The translations under genes and the position numbers were made by a program. This document shows, piece after piece, positions 49,387-58,270 of a DNA stretch of 58,716 bases. This DNA comes from an uncultured Roseiflexaceae bacterium. GTDB taxonomy: Bacteria > Chloroflexota > Chloroflexia > Chloroflexales > Roseiflexaceae. Numbering within the stretch: the first letter of the stretch is position 1; every line of letters begins with the position of its first letter. Where the stretch lies: positions 1 through 58,716 of the forward strand of contig CALKHR010000103.1 in NCBI GenBank assembly GCA_937988885.1, in the 5' to 3' direction. The notes under the pieces were generated by a model, which saw nothing but the letters and a program-made list of their open reading frames with translations, ran no database searches and was not told the DNA's origin.

Positions 49387-50154
49387 ATGAGCCGGATTCG
49401 CATTGGGGTGCAGTTGAAGCCCCAGCACACTTCCTACGAGGCGTTCGCTGATGCAGTGCAGCGCGCCGAGGAGTTGGGCGTCGATACGATCTGGAACTGG
49501 GATCACTTCTACCCGTTATCGGGCGAGCCGGATGGGGCGCATTTCGAGGGATGGACGCTGCTCACAGCAATGGCGATGTTGACCAAGCGCGCCGAGGTCG
49601 GCTGTTTGGTGACCTGCAACACCTACCGCAACCCGAATCTGCTGGCCGATATGGCGCGCACGGTGGATCACATCAGTGGCGGACGGCTGATCCTTGGTAT
49701 TGGCGCGGGCTGGTTCGAGCGCGATTACACCGAGTATGGCTACGAGTTCGGCACGGCTGCGAGCCGTCTCAAGGAGTTCGGGCGCTCTTTGCCGATCATC
49801 CGCGAGCGCTTGACGAAGCTGAATCCGCTGCCGATCCGCCAGCCGCTGCCGATCCTGATCGGCGGTGGCGGCGAGAAGGTCACGCTCAAGTTGACCGCCA
49901 AGTACGCCGATATGTGGCACGGCTTCGGCGGGCCAGATGTGTTCAAGCACAAAAACGAGGTGCTCGATGGCTGGTGCCGCGAGATCGGGCGCGATCCGGC
50001 GGAGATCGAGCGGGTCGGCGCGGTGAATCCCAACGACCTCTCGACACTGGATGCGATGGTGGAGGCTGGCGCTCGACACTTGATCCTGAACTGGGATGCG
50101 CCGTGGGATACAACGGTATTGAAGCGTGTGCTGGAGTGGCGCGATTCGCGCTAG
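49387..50154 (+). CDS. LLM-class flavin/F420-dependent oxidoreductase
   Basis: 255 residues: RIGVQLKPQHTSYEAFADAV, LGVDTIWNWDHFYPL, RAEVGCLVTCNTYRNPNLLADMARTVDHISGGRLILGIGAGW, and a C-terminal IERVGAVNPNDLSTLDAM. The pattern NTYRNPNLLA-x-MA-x-T-x-DHISGGR-x-x-LGIGAGW is typical of F420-dependent LLM enzymes. F420 use fits some Chloroflexi but is not proven here. Substrate unknown. Third gene of the LigB-Eis-LLM group; a bidirectional terminator follows. Confidence 0.85.
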   Translation: MSRIRIGVQLKPQHTSYEAFADAVQRAEELGVDTIWNWDHFYPLSGEPDGAHFEGWTLLTAMAMLTKRAEVGCLVTCNTYRNPNLLADMARTVDHISGGRLILGIGAGWFERDYTEYGYEFGTAASRLKEFGRSLPIIRERLTKLNPLPIRQPLPILIGGGGEKVTLKLTAKYADMWHGFGGPDVFKHKNEVLDGWCREIGRDPAEIERVGAVNPNDLSTLDAMVEAGARHLILNWDAPWDTTVLKRVLEWRDSR

Positions 50155-50167
50155 GTATCGTGTTGAA

Positions 50168-50207
50168 AGGGCGCGTGGTCGTTGGATGCGGCCACGCGCT
50201 TTGTTAC
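50168..50207. terminator. Convergent terminator after LLM gene
   Basis: Stem GCGCGTGG (50171-50178) with CCACGCGC (50192-50199) and a GTTGGATGC-like loop, followed by TTTGTT. It overlaps the 3' end of the kinase gene and also works on the minus strand. Confidence 0.75.
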
Positions 50208-52123
50208 GGCCCCCAGGCCAGGTAAAACTTCTGCTGCGGCCCGAAGGTGAGTTGACGAGGCTCGCTGCCATCGGCGCGCATCACCCAGACCTGCCAATCG
50301 CCGCCCGCCGCCTTGGAGAGATAGGCGATCCACTGGCCATCGGGCGACCAAACGGGGTTAGTGTGCGGCCCGGCCCCTTGAGTGAGTTGCACGCGGTTGC
50401 TGCCATCGGCATTCATCACAAAAATCTGGCGCTGCGGCAGATTGGCCGTGCCGCTCGGACTGCCCACAAAGGCGATGCGGTTGCCGTCGGGCGAGCGAGC
50501 CGGGAAATCTTCCTCGAAGTCGGGCGTGTTGGTGAGGTTGCGGGGTGTACCGCTGACATCGAGCGTGAAAATGTCCTGCGCCATCCCTGGGCTTGGTGGC
50601 GCGGCGTACAGCAGCAAGCCGTTGACCCACGAGATCCACGCGACATGCTCCGGCCCCACGAGTGTGGTCTGCCCGGTATCGAGATTGCTGAGCGCTAGCT
50701 TCCAGCGGTTCTCGCTGCGCAGCGCGAAGGCGATCTGGCGGCCATTAGGCGACCAAGCCGGGTAGCGGGCGTTTTGATCGTCGGAGGTGATCGCCTGCTC
50801 GAACGGCGCATCCGGCTCACCCACGAGGATCGCCTGGCGTTCGCCGATGATTTTAGTGATGGCGAGGCGTCCATCGGGCGACCATGCCGGGGCAATCGCT
50901 CCAATTCCGACATCCAGCAGTTGTGGCGCGTTGCCATCGAGCTTCGTTACGTAGAGCGTATAGCCATCCTCCTCGGCCTGGCCGAACGCGATCGTGCCCG
51001 GCGCATTCGGTAGGAACCACTCCCCGTTGATTGGTTGGGGTGGCTGAGCGGTTGGCGCACTGGCCGATTGTTCGGTGGGCATGAACAAGATGCCAAGCCC
51101 TCCCAATGCGAATACGCCTATCACCAACGCGATCAGCACCCCTGCGATCAGCAGGAGCAGCGGCGTGCGTGAGCTTTGCTGCGGTCGGCTGGGCGTGAGC
51201 GCGGGCGCACGGGGCACGCTTGGTCGGGGCGGGCGCAGTTCGCTGGAGGTTGTCCTGCTGGAAAGATAGGGAAATGATGGCTTCGTCAGTAGCGTCTGTA
51301 ATTCAAGACGCATCGTTTCGGTATCCGGATAACGGTTGGCAGGTTCGAGTTGCGTAGCGAGCCCCACGATATACGCGAGTTGCGGCGACACATGGGGCGC
51401 GATAGTGGCGATATTCGGCAACGGCAATTCGTTGGGCGATTGGTTGACCAACAGGTTGAACATAGTGGCGCCCAAGCTGTAGATGTCGCTCTGCGGGCTG
51501 GTTTGGCCCTGGCCGTACTGTTCGGGCGCAGCGTAGCCGGGCGTGCCGATCACCACGGTGTCGCCGCTCTGACCCTGCTTGAACAGGCGCGCAATCCCGA
51601 AATCGATCAACTTGAAGTGCAACTCGGCAGCCGGTAGGCTCAAGAGCTCGTTGACCGTCATGCCTTCGGGGATCGTCACCATCACATTGGCGGGCTTGAG
51701 ATCGCGGAAGATGATTGGCGGCTGCTGTGTGTGCAGGTAGGTCAGCACGGTGCACAACTCGATGGCGCAGGCGATCACGAACTGTTCGGGCAATGGCGCG
51801 TTGTGCTGCCGCAGCAGTTCACGCAGCGATAAGCCCTGCACATATTCCATCACCAGGAAAACGTGCTCGTCCTCCTGAAAATAGTCCCATACGCGCGTTA
51901 GGCTGGGGTGATCGAGTTGCGCAAGCATCAGCGCCTCGCGCTCGAACAGTTGAAGCGCAATAGCGCTCTCTTGGGCGCTCAGCCGCGCTTTACTCATCTC
52001 TTTGATCGCCACTAACCGGTTGAGGCGCTGGTCATCCGCGAGGTAGACCGCACCAAACCCGCCACTGCCGAGTGGCTTGATCAGGCGATAACGCTGTTGA
52101 ATCAACTGACCGATGGTGACCAT
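50204..52123 (-). CDS. Membrane-bound Ser/Thr protein kinase with TolB/WD40-like propeller
   Basis: 639 residues. Kinase domain (about 12-280): glycine loop GSGGFGAVYLAD (19-30), AIKEM (K41), FRDLKPANV (D141), IDFGIAR (D174), and APEQYGQ; Pro/Ser juxtamembrane region; transmembrane helix (about 320-348); then an extracellular beta propeller made of PD40/TolB-like units (AWSPDGRLAI, AWSPNGRQIAFA, ARSPDGNRIAFVG, VWSPDGQWIAYLS). This kinase probably senses an external ligand and phosphorylates FHA partners, such as the FHA-ABC protein at 12719 (inference). ATG 52123 after GGCGG-type leader is chosen; a 13-codon upstream extension is less likely. Confidence 0.92.
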   Translation of the reverse strand: MVTIGQLIQQRYRLIKPLGSGGFGAVYLADDQRLNRLVAIKEMSKARLSAQESAIALQLFEREALMLAQLDHPSLTRVWDYFQEDEHVFLVMEYVQGLSLRELLRQHNAPLPEQFVIACAIELCTVLTYLHTQQPPIIFRDLKPANVMVTIPEGMTVNELLSLPAAELHFKLIDFGIARLFKQGQSGDTVVIGTPGYAAPEQYGQGQTSPQSDIYSLGATMFNLLVNQSPNELPLPNIATIAPHVSPQLAYIVGLATQLEPANRYPDTETMRLELQTLLTKPSFPYLSSRTTSSELRPPRPSVPRAPALTPSRPQQSSRTPLLLLIAGVLIALVIGVFALGGLGILFMPTEQSASAPTAQPPQPINGEWFLPNAPGTIAFGQAEEDGYTLYVTKLDGNAPQLLDVGIGAIAPAWSPDGRLAITKIIGERQAILVGEPDAPFEQAITSDDQNARYPAWSPNGRQIAFALRSENRWKLALSNLDTGQTTLVGPEHVAWISWVNGLLLYAAPPSPGMAQDIFTLDVSGTPRNLTNTPDFEEDFPARSPDGNRIAFVGSPSGTANLPQRQIFVMNADGSNRVQLTQGAGPHTNPVWSPDGQWIAYLSKAAGGDWQVWVMRADGSEPRQLTFGPQQKFYLAWGP

Positions 52124-52321
52124 CAAAAAACCGCCAATCTGAAAAAAGGGTGTTACGATCAATCCATTGTACGCAAGAGTATAAAGATTGTAAAGGGTTA
52201 TAAGCTCTCATCTTCATGATCCTCGAAATAATAGGGCATCACAACCGAATAGCAAGAATAGCGAGTGGTAGGGTATACCGTTTATCTCCATTTACAGTAG
52301 TTTGCAGCGTTTCCCGATTCC

Positions 52322-52350
52322 TTGAAGTATGCATCTAAAAATGCTATGCT
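52322..52350 (+). promoter_or_regulatory. Promoter of the subtilase gene
   Basis: TTGAAG (52322-52327), 17-base spacer, TATGCT (52345-52350), 43 bases before the ATG. The rest of the 52124-52393 gap shows no gene. Confidence 0.55.
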
Positions 52351-52393
52351 GTCAGTTAACTTATTTTCGAAGGCTTGCTAAACGGGTTTTGAT

Positions 52394-55300
52394 ATGAAGA
52401 GGCAAAATATGCATCGATTGACAACGTCGCGTTTTTATCCTTCGTTCCTTGGTTTGATTGCATTATTGCTTCTTCTCGCATTATTACCGCCGTCAACGCC
52501 TGCGGTCCGTGCCGCTACTACGATCAGCGTCTCGCCGAGCGCTATCACTGCTACGGTCACGCTGGGGCAAACAGCCAATCACACGATTACGCTCACCAAC
52601 ACTTCGGCCACGCCAGTGACGCCGCTCCTGTACGAAGCCTGGCCCGCCGCGCAAACTACTCCCCGTCGCGCGCCGACCGGCCCGCTACGGGTGCCGCTCC
52701 CACCGCAGCGCGAGCGCCTGGATCGTAAACTCTTGCAGGAGTTTCAAGAGTCGAGCGATGGTCGCAGCGATTTCCTGATTTTTCTGCAAGAACAGGCGGA
52801 TCTCAGCGCAGCCGAGACGATCAGCGATTGGAATGCACGTGGCGAGTACGTGTATTCGACGTTGACGCAGTGGGCCGAGACGCATCAGGCCGATCTGCGG
52901 CGCGAGTTGCGTAGACGTGGCCTGCCCTTTCAGCCCTTCTGGATCGTGAACGCCGTGCTGGTGCATGGCAATTTGGCCGATGCGCAGGCGATGGTCGCGC
53001 GCAGCGATGTGGCGATGATCAGCGCAAACACGACCTTTACGATGCCCACGGTATCGCCGGCCCCGGCGGCGTTCGCCACATGCCACCAGACCGACCCGAT
53101 CTGCTGGAATATCCGAAAGATTCGTGCCGAGCAAGTGTGGGAGCAGTTCGGCGTCGATGGCGCAGGCGTGGTGATCGGCAGCATCGATACTGGCGCCGAT
53201 TACACGCACCCGGCGCTGCAGTCGAGTTACCGAGGCAATTTGGGTGGAGGGCAGTTCAAGCACGATTACAACTGGTATGAACCTCGGTATAGCTTAACGG
53301 TGCCCGCCGATCAGAACGGCCACGGCACACATACCATCGGCACCATGGTCGGCAAAGGCGGTGGCACCACCGATAAGCCGCATATCGGCGTCGCGCCGGG
53401 CGCCCGCTGGATCGCCGCGCAGGGCTGCTCCTCGATCTGCTCCTTGGCCGACCTCAGCGCCGCCGCCCAGTGGATGCTGGCACCGACTGCGCTCAATGGC
53501 TCAGATCCGCGCCCCGACTTGCGCCCGATGATCATCAACAACTCGTGGTCCGGGCCAGGTGGCGACGATTGGTACGCCGGCTATACGACTGCTTGGCGAG
53601 CGGCTGGGATCTTCCCTGTGTTTGCTGCTGGCAACCTCAGTGGCGCGTCCTGCAGCTCGATCGGTTCACCGGGCGATTACGCGAATGTGATCGCAGTGGG
53701 CGCAACCGATCTGAACGACAATATCGCCAATTTCAGCCAACGCGGCCCCACCGTCGATGGTCGGATCAAGCCCGATTTCAGTGCGCCCGGCGAGGGTGTG
53801 CTTTCGGCTTGGCCGAACACCGGAGGCTACAACACGCTCAATGGCACCTCGATGGCCGCCCCGCACGTCGCAGGCACGATTGCGCTGATGTGGTCGGCGA
53901 ATCCCGCCCTGATCGGCGATTACAACGCGACCGTCGATGCGTTGCGTCAGAGCGCCCACAAGATCAGCTCGAACCTCTGCACCAGCGGCCAGAATGTGCC
54001 GAATAACCTCTACGGCTACGGGCGCATCGATGCGATGGAAGCGGTCAGCAAAGTGCGCGTTGATGTGCCCTGGCTGATCACCCCCACCTCCGTCGCGACC
54101 ATCACTGGTAGCGGCACCACCAACATCAACGTGACGCTGGATGCCTCACGGGTGCCCGGCCCTGGCACGTACACCGCACGCTTGCAGGTCTACCAAACGC
54201 TCACCGAAGCACCCACCACGATCAACGTGACCATGACAGTGTCGCCTGCGCCTTCGCAAGCACAGGTGACAGGGCGCGTGTACGACGCCGAGAACAATCA
54301 GCCCTTGGCAGCCAATGTGCGCCTGCTCAACGGCTTGGGCGTCAGCACCGATAGCACGGGCGTGTACACGCTCACCTTGGCGCCCGGCACCTACCAACTC
54401 GTCGCAAGCGCATCGTCGTACGTGTCGGCGCAGCGCACGCTCACCGTGACCGCGCTCACCCACACGCTCGATTTCCCAATGACAGCCGAATTACCGCAGA
54501 TCAGCGTAGCGACGAGCGCCATCTCCAGCACGATTGGGTTTGCCGAGCAGCGTGTGTTCGATATCAACATCAAGAATGAGGGATTGCGCCCGCTCACCTA
54601 CGAACTCGACATCCCGGTCGATACGTTTAGCGTGTCGCGCAGCGATGAGCCAGGCGGCCCAACCTATTCCTGGGTTGATCTGCCTGCGAACGCCACGAAG
54701 ATCCCGATGACCTACAACAGTTACACTGATACGATCCCGCTCAAAATCACCTTCCCATTTGCGAGCTACCAGTTTACCGAGACGCTCGTATTGTCGAACG
54801 GGATGATCTCTTTCTCGCAGCCATTGCCTTCGCAGCAGCCGCTCTCCACGTGTTTGCCCGATAACACGATCTTCTTCTACCTGATCGCCCCATTCCGCGC
54901 CGAGCTTGATCCATCGCGGGGTGGGCAGATCCGCTACGGCACATTCGCGGATCGTGGCATGTTCGTGTTGAGCTACGAGAACATCCCGCTGCACGAAGGC
55001 CCGCTCTCACAAACCTACACGTTCCAAGTGTTGCTGTTCAGCGATGGGCGGATTATCTTCCAATATAAAACGCTGGCCGATTTGCCTGTGAAACTGAGCG
55101 CAGGGGTGCAGTTATCGCCACAGGAGGTGCAGCAGATCGGCTGTGGCGTCTCGATGCCGCTGCAGAATAACCTCGCGATCGAGTTGCGTCCGCAGGTGCC
55201 ATCGTCCGATTGGCTGAGCATCGTGAGTGGGAGCGAGACCGGAACGCTGCAACCCAACCAGCAGAGCGTGGTGCGGGTGCGGGTCAAGTGGACAAAGAAT

Positions 55301-55444
55301 CTGTTGGACTTCCCCTTCCGTGGGCGCATCCATATCATCAATAGCGATCCTCGCAAGCCTCTGGTCGTGGTGCCCGTGCGAATCGAACATCAGAAGGCAC
55401 CGCATCAGCTCTGGCTGCCAGTCATCAGATATTTCAGTATGTAA
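52394..55444 (+). CDS. Secreted S8 subtilase with C-terminal beta domains
   Basis: 1016 residues. Signal peptide with LGLIALLLLLALLPPS; an N-terminal beta and propeptide-like region (about 45-230, ending VNAVLVHGNLADAQAMVARS); catalytic domain with Asp265 (SIDTGADYTHPAL), His310 (NGHGTHTIG), oxyanion Asn414 (AAGN) and Ser486 (NGTSMAAPHVAG); then an immunoglobulin-like stretch, a carboxypeptidase-regulatory-like domain (about 625-700; VTGRVYDAENNQPLAANV), and further beta sandwiches to the end. No sortase or cell-wall anchor signal is visible, so it is probably exported or surface-held by the C-terminal domains. Substrates unknown. Confidence 0.9.
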   Translation: MKRQNMHRLTTSRFYPSFLGLIALLLLLALLPPSTPAVRAATTISVSPSAITATVTLGQTANHTITLTNTSATPVTPLLYEAWPAAQTTPRRAPTGPLRVPLPPQRERLDRKLLQEFQESSDGRSDFLIFLQEQADLSAAETISDWNARGEYVYSTLTQWAETHQADLRRELRRRGLPFQPFWIVNAVLVHGNLADAQAMVARSDVAMISANTTFTMPTVSPAPAAFATCHQTDPICWNIRKIRAEQVWEQFGVDGAGVVIGSIDTGADYTHPALQSSYRGNLGGGQFKHDYNWYEPRYSLTVPADQNGHGTHTIGTMVGKGGGTTDKPHIGVAPGARWIAAQGCSSICSLADLSAAAQWMLAPTALNGSDPRPDLRPMIINNSWSGPGGDDWYAGYTTAWRAAGIFPVFAAGNLSGASCSSIGSPGDYANVIAVGATDLNDNIANFSQRGPTVDGRIKPDFSAPGEGVLSAWPNTGGYNTLNGTSMAAPHVAGTIALMWSANPALIGDYNATVDALRQSAHKISSNLCTSGQNVPNNLYGYGRIDAMEAVSKVRVDVPWLITPTSVATITGSGTTNINVTLDASRVPGPGTYTARLQVYQTLTEAPTTINVTMTVSPAPSQAQVTGRVYDAENNQPLAANVRLLNGLGVSTDSTGVYTLTLAPGTYQLVASASSYVSAQRTLTVTALTHTLDFPMTAELPQISVATSAISSTIGFAEQRVFDINIKNEGLRPLTYELDIPVDTFSVSRSDEPGGPTYSWVDLPANATKIPMTYNSYTDTIPLKITFPFASYQFTETLVLSNGMISFSQPLPSQQPLSTCLPDNTIFFYLIAPFRAELDPSRGGQIRYGTFADRGMFVLSYENIPLHEGPLSQTYTFQVLLFSDGRIIFQYKTLADLPVKLSAGVQLSPQEVQQIGCGVSMPLQNNLAIELRPQVPSSDWLSIVSGSETGTLQPNQQSVVRVRVKWTKNLLDFPFRGRIHIINSDPRKPLVVVPVRIEHQKAPHQLWLPVIRYFSM

Positions 55445-55472
55445 TGCCGCTGTCTGAATGTTTGAGTGCCTT

Positions 55473-55518
55473 ACGAGCCTTTCGCGATTGCAGAATCACG
55501 AAAGGCTCGTGGTATAAT
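55473..55518 (+). terminator. Terminator overlapping extended -10 promoter
   Basis: ACGAGCCTTTCG-c-GATT / AATC-a-CGAAAGGCTCGT (55473-55510) ends the subtilase transcript. Its last base starts TGG-TATAAT (55510-55518), the promoter of the DUF2231 gene, so terminator and promoter are fused. Confidence 0.75.
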
Positions 55519-55600
55519 AGCGCCGAGCAATCAACCCAACTACACAGATTGACGTTTGGCTCAGGTTGCGACTGAGCCTTTAAGATTCTTCACTCATCAC

Positions 55601-56041
55601 ATGTATCCATTTCACGTACCACTAACTCACTTACCGATCGGGCTACTGCTCGCGAATGCGCTGTTTTCGTTGTTGTCCGTTCGCCGCAACGACCCAACGC
55701 TCGATTCTGCTGCCTTCCATTGTTTGTGGCTTGGGCTTATTGGCGTTGCTGGCGCGGTTGTGACCGGTATGGCGGATGCCGCTCGGCAGCTGTTCGACCC
55801 CGTGGCGCCTCGTGATGATGCATTGGTCTGGATCAATGCGCATGGTCTGATGGGCCTTGTGCTGATCGTCTACTACTGGCAGATCTGGCAGTTGCGCCGA
55901 CGCAACCCAACCATTCTGCTCGATCCAGAGACGCGTAACAGCTACCTCACCCGTTTAGCATTCGGCGTGGTGCTTCTCGTGATCGATGGCTGGCTCGGCG
56001 GTCACTTGGTCTACACACTGCGCCTAGGGGTATCGGCCTAA
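55601..56041 (+). CDS. DUF2231-type integral membrane protein
   Basis: 146 residues, four hydrophobic helices: HVPLTHLPIGLLLANALFSLL, LIGVAGAVVTGMADAARQLF, VWINAHGLMGLVLIVYYW and LAFGVVLLVIDGWLGGHLVY. Conserved His residues (HFPLVHFPI-like motif near the start, and NAHG, GGHLVY later) resemble DUF2231 proteins, where they may bind heme or metal. ATG 55601 begins at the first conserved motif; a TTG at 55556 would extend by 15 residues, and no ribosome-binding site favours either. Confidence 0.75.
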   Translation: MYPFHVPLTHLPIGLLLANALFSLLSVRRNDPTLDSAAFHCLWLGLIGVAGAVVTGMADAARQLFDPVAPRDDALVWINAHGLMGLVLIVYYWQIWQLRRRNPTILLDPETRNSYLTRLAFGVVLLVIDGWLGGHLVYTLRLGVSA

Positions 56042-56103
56042 GGCGGGGGAATGGTACGTGCTCGCACAGGATAGATTTCTCATTCACACAATGCGGAGGG
56101 CTC

Positions 56104-56796
56104 ATGCTCGGTGCAGTTACCTATTTTGTCATTTGGTTGCTCCTTCAAACGTTGCGCGTCCTCAGGATCTGGCGCTGGAAGATTGAAGGGCTTGAGAATT
56201 TGCCTCCGCGTGGCAAAGGCATGGTGCTGGCGATTAATCACCTGCACTGGCTCGATATCCTGATCGTCGGCGGCTCGCTTCCGTTCTCACATCGGCTGCA
56301 CTGGATCGCAAAGGTCGAGATCTTCGCGAACCGCTTCCTGGCCTGGTGGTTCACCGAGATGCAAGTCATCCCGATCAAGCGTGGTCAGCGCGACATTGCG
56401 GCGCTTGTGGCTGCGGAGGAATGCCTCAAAGAGGGTGCTGTCTTGGCGGTATTCCCCGAAGGGCATCGTAGCCGCGAGGGTGGCCTGCAAGAGGGCCGTG
56501 GTGGTACTGTGCGTCTCGCCATTCGTAGCGGCACCCCCATCGTCCCGATCGGCATCTCGGGTACTTCGGGTGGCCTCAAGGGCGCGTTTCTGCGCAAGCC
56601 CATCACCCTCCGCATTGGTAAGCCCTACACTGTCGATATCGCGCCCCAAGACAAGATCCCTGTGGAGCAGATGAGCGCGCTCACCGAAGATATGATGCTG
56701 CGCATCGCGGAATTGCTGCCCGAGGAGCAGCGCGGCTTTTATCGCGAGCGGCTGGCCCAGCGGAAGAGCCAATCCGAGAGCGTGGTGAACGAGTAA
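56104..56796 (+). CDS. plsC: 1-acyl-sn-glycerol-3-phosphate acyltransferase (PlsC-like)
   Basis: 230 residues with the four acyltransferase blocks: NHLHWLD (N45, H46, D51), PIKRGQRDI, FPEGHRSREGGLQ (117-129) and VPIGISGTSGG. An N-terminal hydrophobic segment anchors it to the membrane. Makes phosphatidic acid by acylating the sn-2 position. ATG follows GGAGGGCTC. The DUF2231 gene is about 60 bases upstream, so they may share a transcript. Confidence 0.9.
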   Translation: MLGAVTYFVIWLLLQTLRVLRIWRWKIEGLENLPPRGKGMVLAINHLHWLDILIVGGSLPFSHRLHWIAKVEIFANRFLAWWFTEMQVIPIKRGQRDIAALVAAEECLKEGAVLAVFPEGHRSREGGLQEGRGGTVRLAIRSGTPIVPIGISGTSGGLKGAFLRKPITLRIGKPYTVDIAPQDKIPVEQMSALTEDMMLRIAELLPEEQRGFYRERLAQRKSQSESVVNE

Positions 56797-56851
56797 TACC
56801 AAATCCAAATGATTACTTACACAAACGGCATGTGAATGTGATGAGCGTAGT

Positions 56852-56972
56852 GCTGGTTTTCAACTGATACCCACATTTCCCGAAACAGGTGGTGTCGAGG
56901 CGCTGCTACGCGCAGCGCCTCGACACCATAAAAAACGTCAACTACCTTGTTGCTACAGGCTAAAACGGGTTT
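56852..56972 (-). repeat. Family B dispersed repeat, copy 2, with 17-bp hairpin
   Basis: Opposite orientation to copy 1. Hairpin stem TGGTGTCGAGGCGCTGC / GCAGCGCCTCGACACCA (56890-56906 with 56912-56928), loop TACGC. On the minus strand the arms read CCGTTTTAGCCTG and CGGGAAATGTGGGTATCA. Compared with copy 1 the stem has A-to-G and T-to-C changes on both strands at matching pairs. Confidence 0.8.
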
Positions 56973-56999
56973 GGTATAATCCCAATAGTCTATCGAAAA

Positions 57000-57030
57000 A
57001 AAGAGGCCGGAGCGATCGCTCCGGCTTCGT
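57000..57030 (-). terminator. Terminator of the small membrane protein gene
   Basis: Perfect palindrome GCCGGAGCGATCGCTCCGGC (57006-57025), followed on the minus strand by CTCTTTTTTT. Strong intrinsic terminator for the gene at 57039. Confidence 0.85.
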
Positions 57031-57038
57031 TATTCGTG

Positions 57039-57167
57039 TTAACCTTCGAGTTGTTCGGGTTCGCCAAGGATTTTATTCGTCAGATAGAGCGCTAATCGTG
57101 CGGCCAAAGCGCTCAGTACGAGACTCAGCAAGCCGTATACTAACCTGCGTTTAGTTTCGTCGTCCAT
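57039..57167 (-). CDS. 42-residue small membrane protein
   Basis: A 43-codon ORF: MDDETKRRLVYGLLSLVLSA followed by LAARLALYLTNKILGEPEQL and EG. It has one hydrophobic helix (about 10-30), acidic ends and charged flanks. It is supported by a near-perfect ribosome-binding site (AGGAGGGGCT directly before the ATG), a strong terminator directly after the stop, and lack of overlap with other genes. No family recognised. Orientation suggests cotranscription with the upstream zinc-protease gene is possible. Confidence 0.7.
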   Translation of the reverse strand: MDDETKRRLVYGLLSLVLSALAARLALYLTNKILGEPEQLEG

Positions 57168-57220
57168 AGCCCCTCCTACAGCCAGCATCCCATCAAACTC
57201 GATGCTAGGCATACTTCATT

Positions 57221-57943
57221 CTAGCGCCGATCGCGACCGGAGACAAGCGTAATAAAGTACAGTAACTGCATCACAGCCTGAGCCGCCGCCGCAACATACG
57301 TAAGCGCCGCAGCATTCAGCATCGAGCTCACGCCCTCGGACTCCTCCACAGTGACTAAGCCACTCCGTGTGAGCATTTGGCGAGCGCGAGCGCTAGCGTT
57401 GAACTCAACCGGCAGCGTGACCAATGTAAACGCCACTGCAGCAGCCATCAGGATAATGCCTGCATAAGCGACCATAATGCCCAAACCGCCGCCAGAGCGC
57501 GCCGAAACACCAGCGATCACCAGACCGATGAACACCAGCAACGTGCCAAGCTGCGAACCAATATTCGCGATCCCAACCATGCCTGAGCGCAGTTGGAGCC
57601 AGAAGTACCCCTCGCGATCCTGCTGAGCGTGCCCAAGCTCGTGCGCCACGATCGCCATCGCAGCCACCGAAGGCTGCCGCGCCGACCCCTCGGACAAGCG
57701 CATCACCTTGCCACGCGGATCGTAGTGGTCAGTCAGATCGCCAGGGATCATCTCAACCTGAATATGATCAAGCCCTTCGTTGCGCATCAGCACACGGGCC
57801 ACATCCGCACCAGTCATACCTTGCATGTTCCGCACCTGCGAGAACTTGCGGTACGTCGATGTGACTCGCCATTGCGCGAACAGAGCGAGCAGAATTGCGG
57901 GCAACAGAAAAATGATATAGCGAATATCAAATAGAAATGGCAT
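57221..57943 (-). CDS. YugP-type zinc metallopeptidase (Zn_peptidase_2)
   Basis: 240 residues. N-terminal helix (YIIFLLPAILLALFA), soluble catalytic part with VAHELGHAQQ (HELGH 101-105), and two to three C-terminal hydrophobic helices (GTLLVFIGLVIAGVS, GIILMAAAVAFTLVTLPVEFNASARA). The second motif EFNAS-A is typical of the YugP family, whose substrate is unknown. ATG follows CGAGGAGGCC. The 42-residue protein gene lies about 53 bases downstream. Confidence 0.9.
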   Translation of the reverse strand: MPFLFDIRYIIFLLPAILLALFAQWRVTSTYRKFSQVRNMQGMTGADVARVLMRNEGLDHIQVEMIPGDLTDHYDPRGKVMRLSEGSARQPSVAAMAIVAHELGHAQQDREGYFWLQLRSGMVGIANIGSQLGTLLVFIGLVIAGVSARSGGGLGIMVAYAGIILMAAAVAFTLVTLPVEFNASARARQMLTRSGLVTVEESEGVSSMLNAAALTYVAAAAQAVMQLLYFITLVSGRDRR

Positions 57944-58096
57944 ACGGGCCTCCTCGCCAAACTATCGAGAGAACAATGGCTCGCTGAAGCAAGCCATGCA
58001 GAATTCATAAACTGCCAAATATCTACCGTAAATATAGCATTTTTATGCTTACAACGGTATGCTTTTTTGTTAAAAATTTACTAGAAGTAGGTAGAA

Positions 58097-58270
58097 CTAA
58101 GCAGTTGATGAAGGATAAATGAAAGAACTCAACTTCGCTAAAAGTTGGTCGATAGTGTAGGCAAGTTGGTTGCGCAGTCGATCACGAGTGCGTGGGTTCA
58201 GTAGGACGATGCAGACGAGCCCAACCAGAACGACGTGAGGCAACCAGCGTGGTGCGGAATGATTATGCAC
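58097..58270 (-). CDS. Small membrane protein paired with YtxH gene
   Basis: About 57 residues from GTG 58270 (an ATG at 58288 would overlap the upstream gene by 26 bases). It has one hydrophobic helix (WLPHVVLVGLVCIVLL), then a basic segment and an amphipathic helix (RNQLAYTIDQLLAKLSSFIY). No family recognised and no strong ribosome-binding site. It overlaps the YtxH stop, so coupling to YtxH is likely. Confidence 0.45.
   Translation of the reverse strand: MHNHSAPRWLPHVVLVGLVCIVLLNPRTRDRLRNQLAYTIDQLLAKLSSFIYPSSTA

Noticed and set aside
47188..49506. Very long minus-strand ORF (772 codons) opposite the LigB-like and Eis-like genes
   Set aside because: It is antisense to two well-supported genes, shows low-complexity His/Arg/Gln-rich translation and no family motif; a shadow caused by GC-biased third positions.
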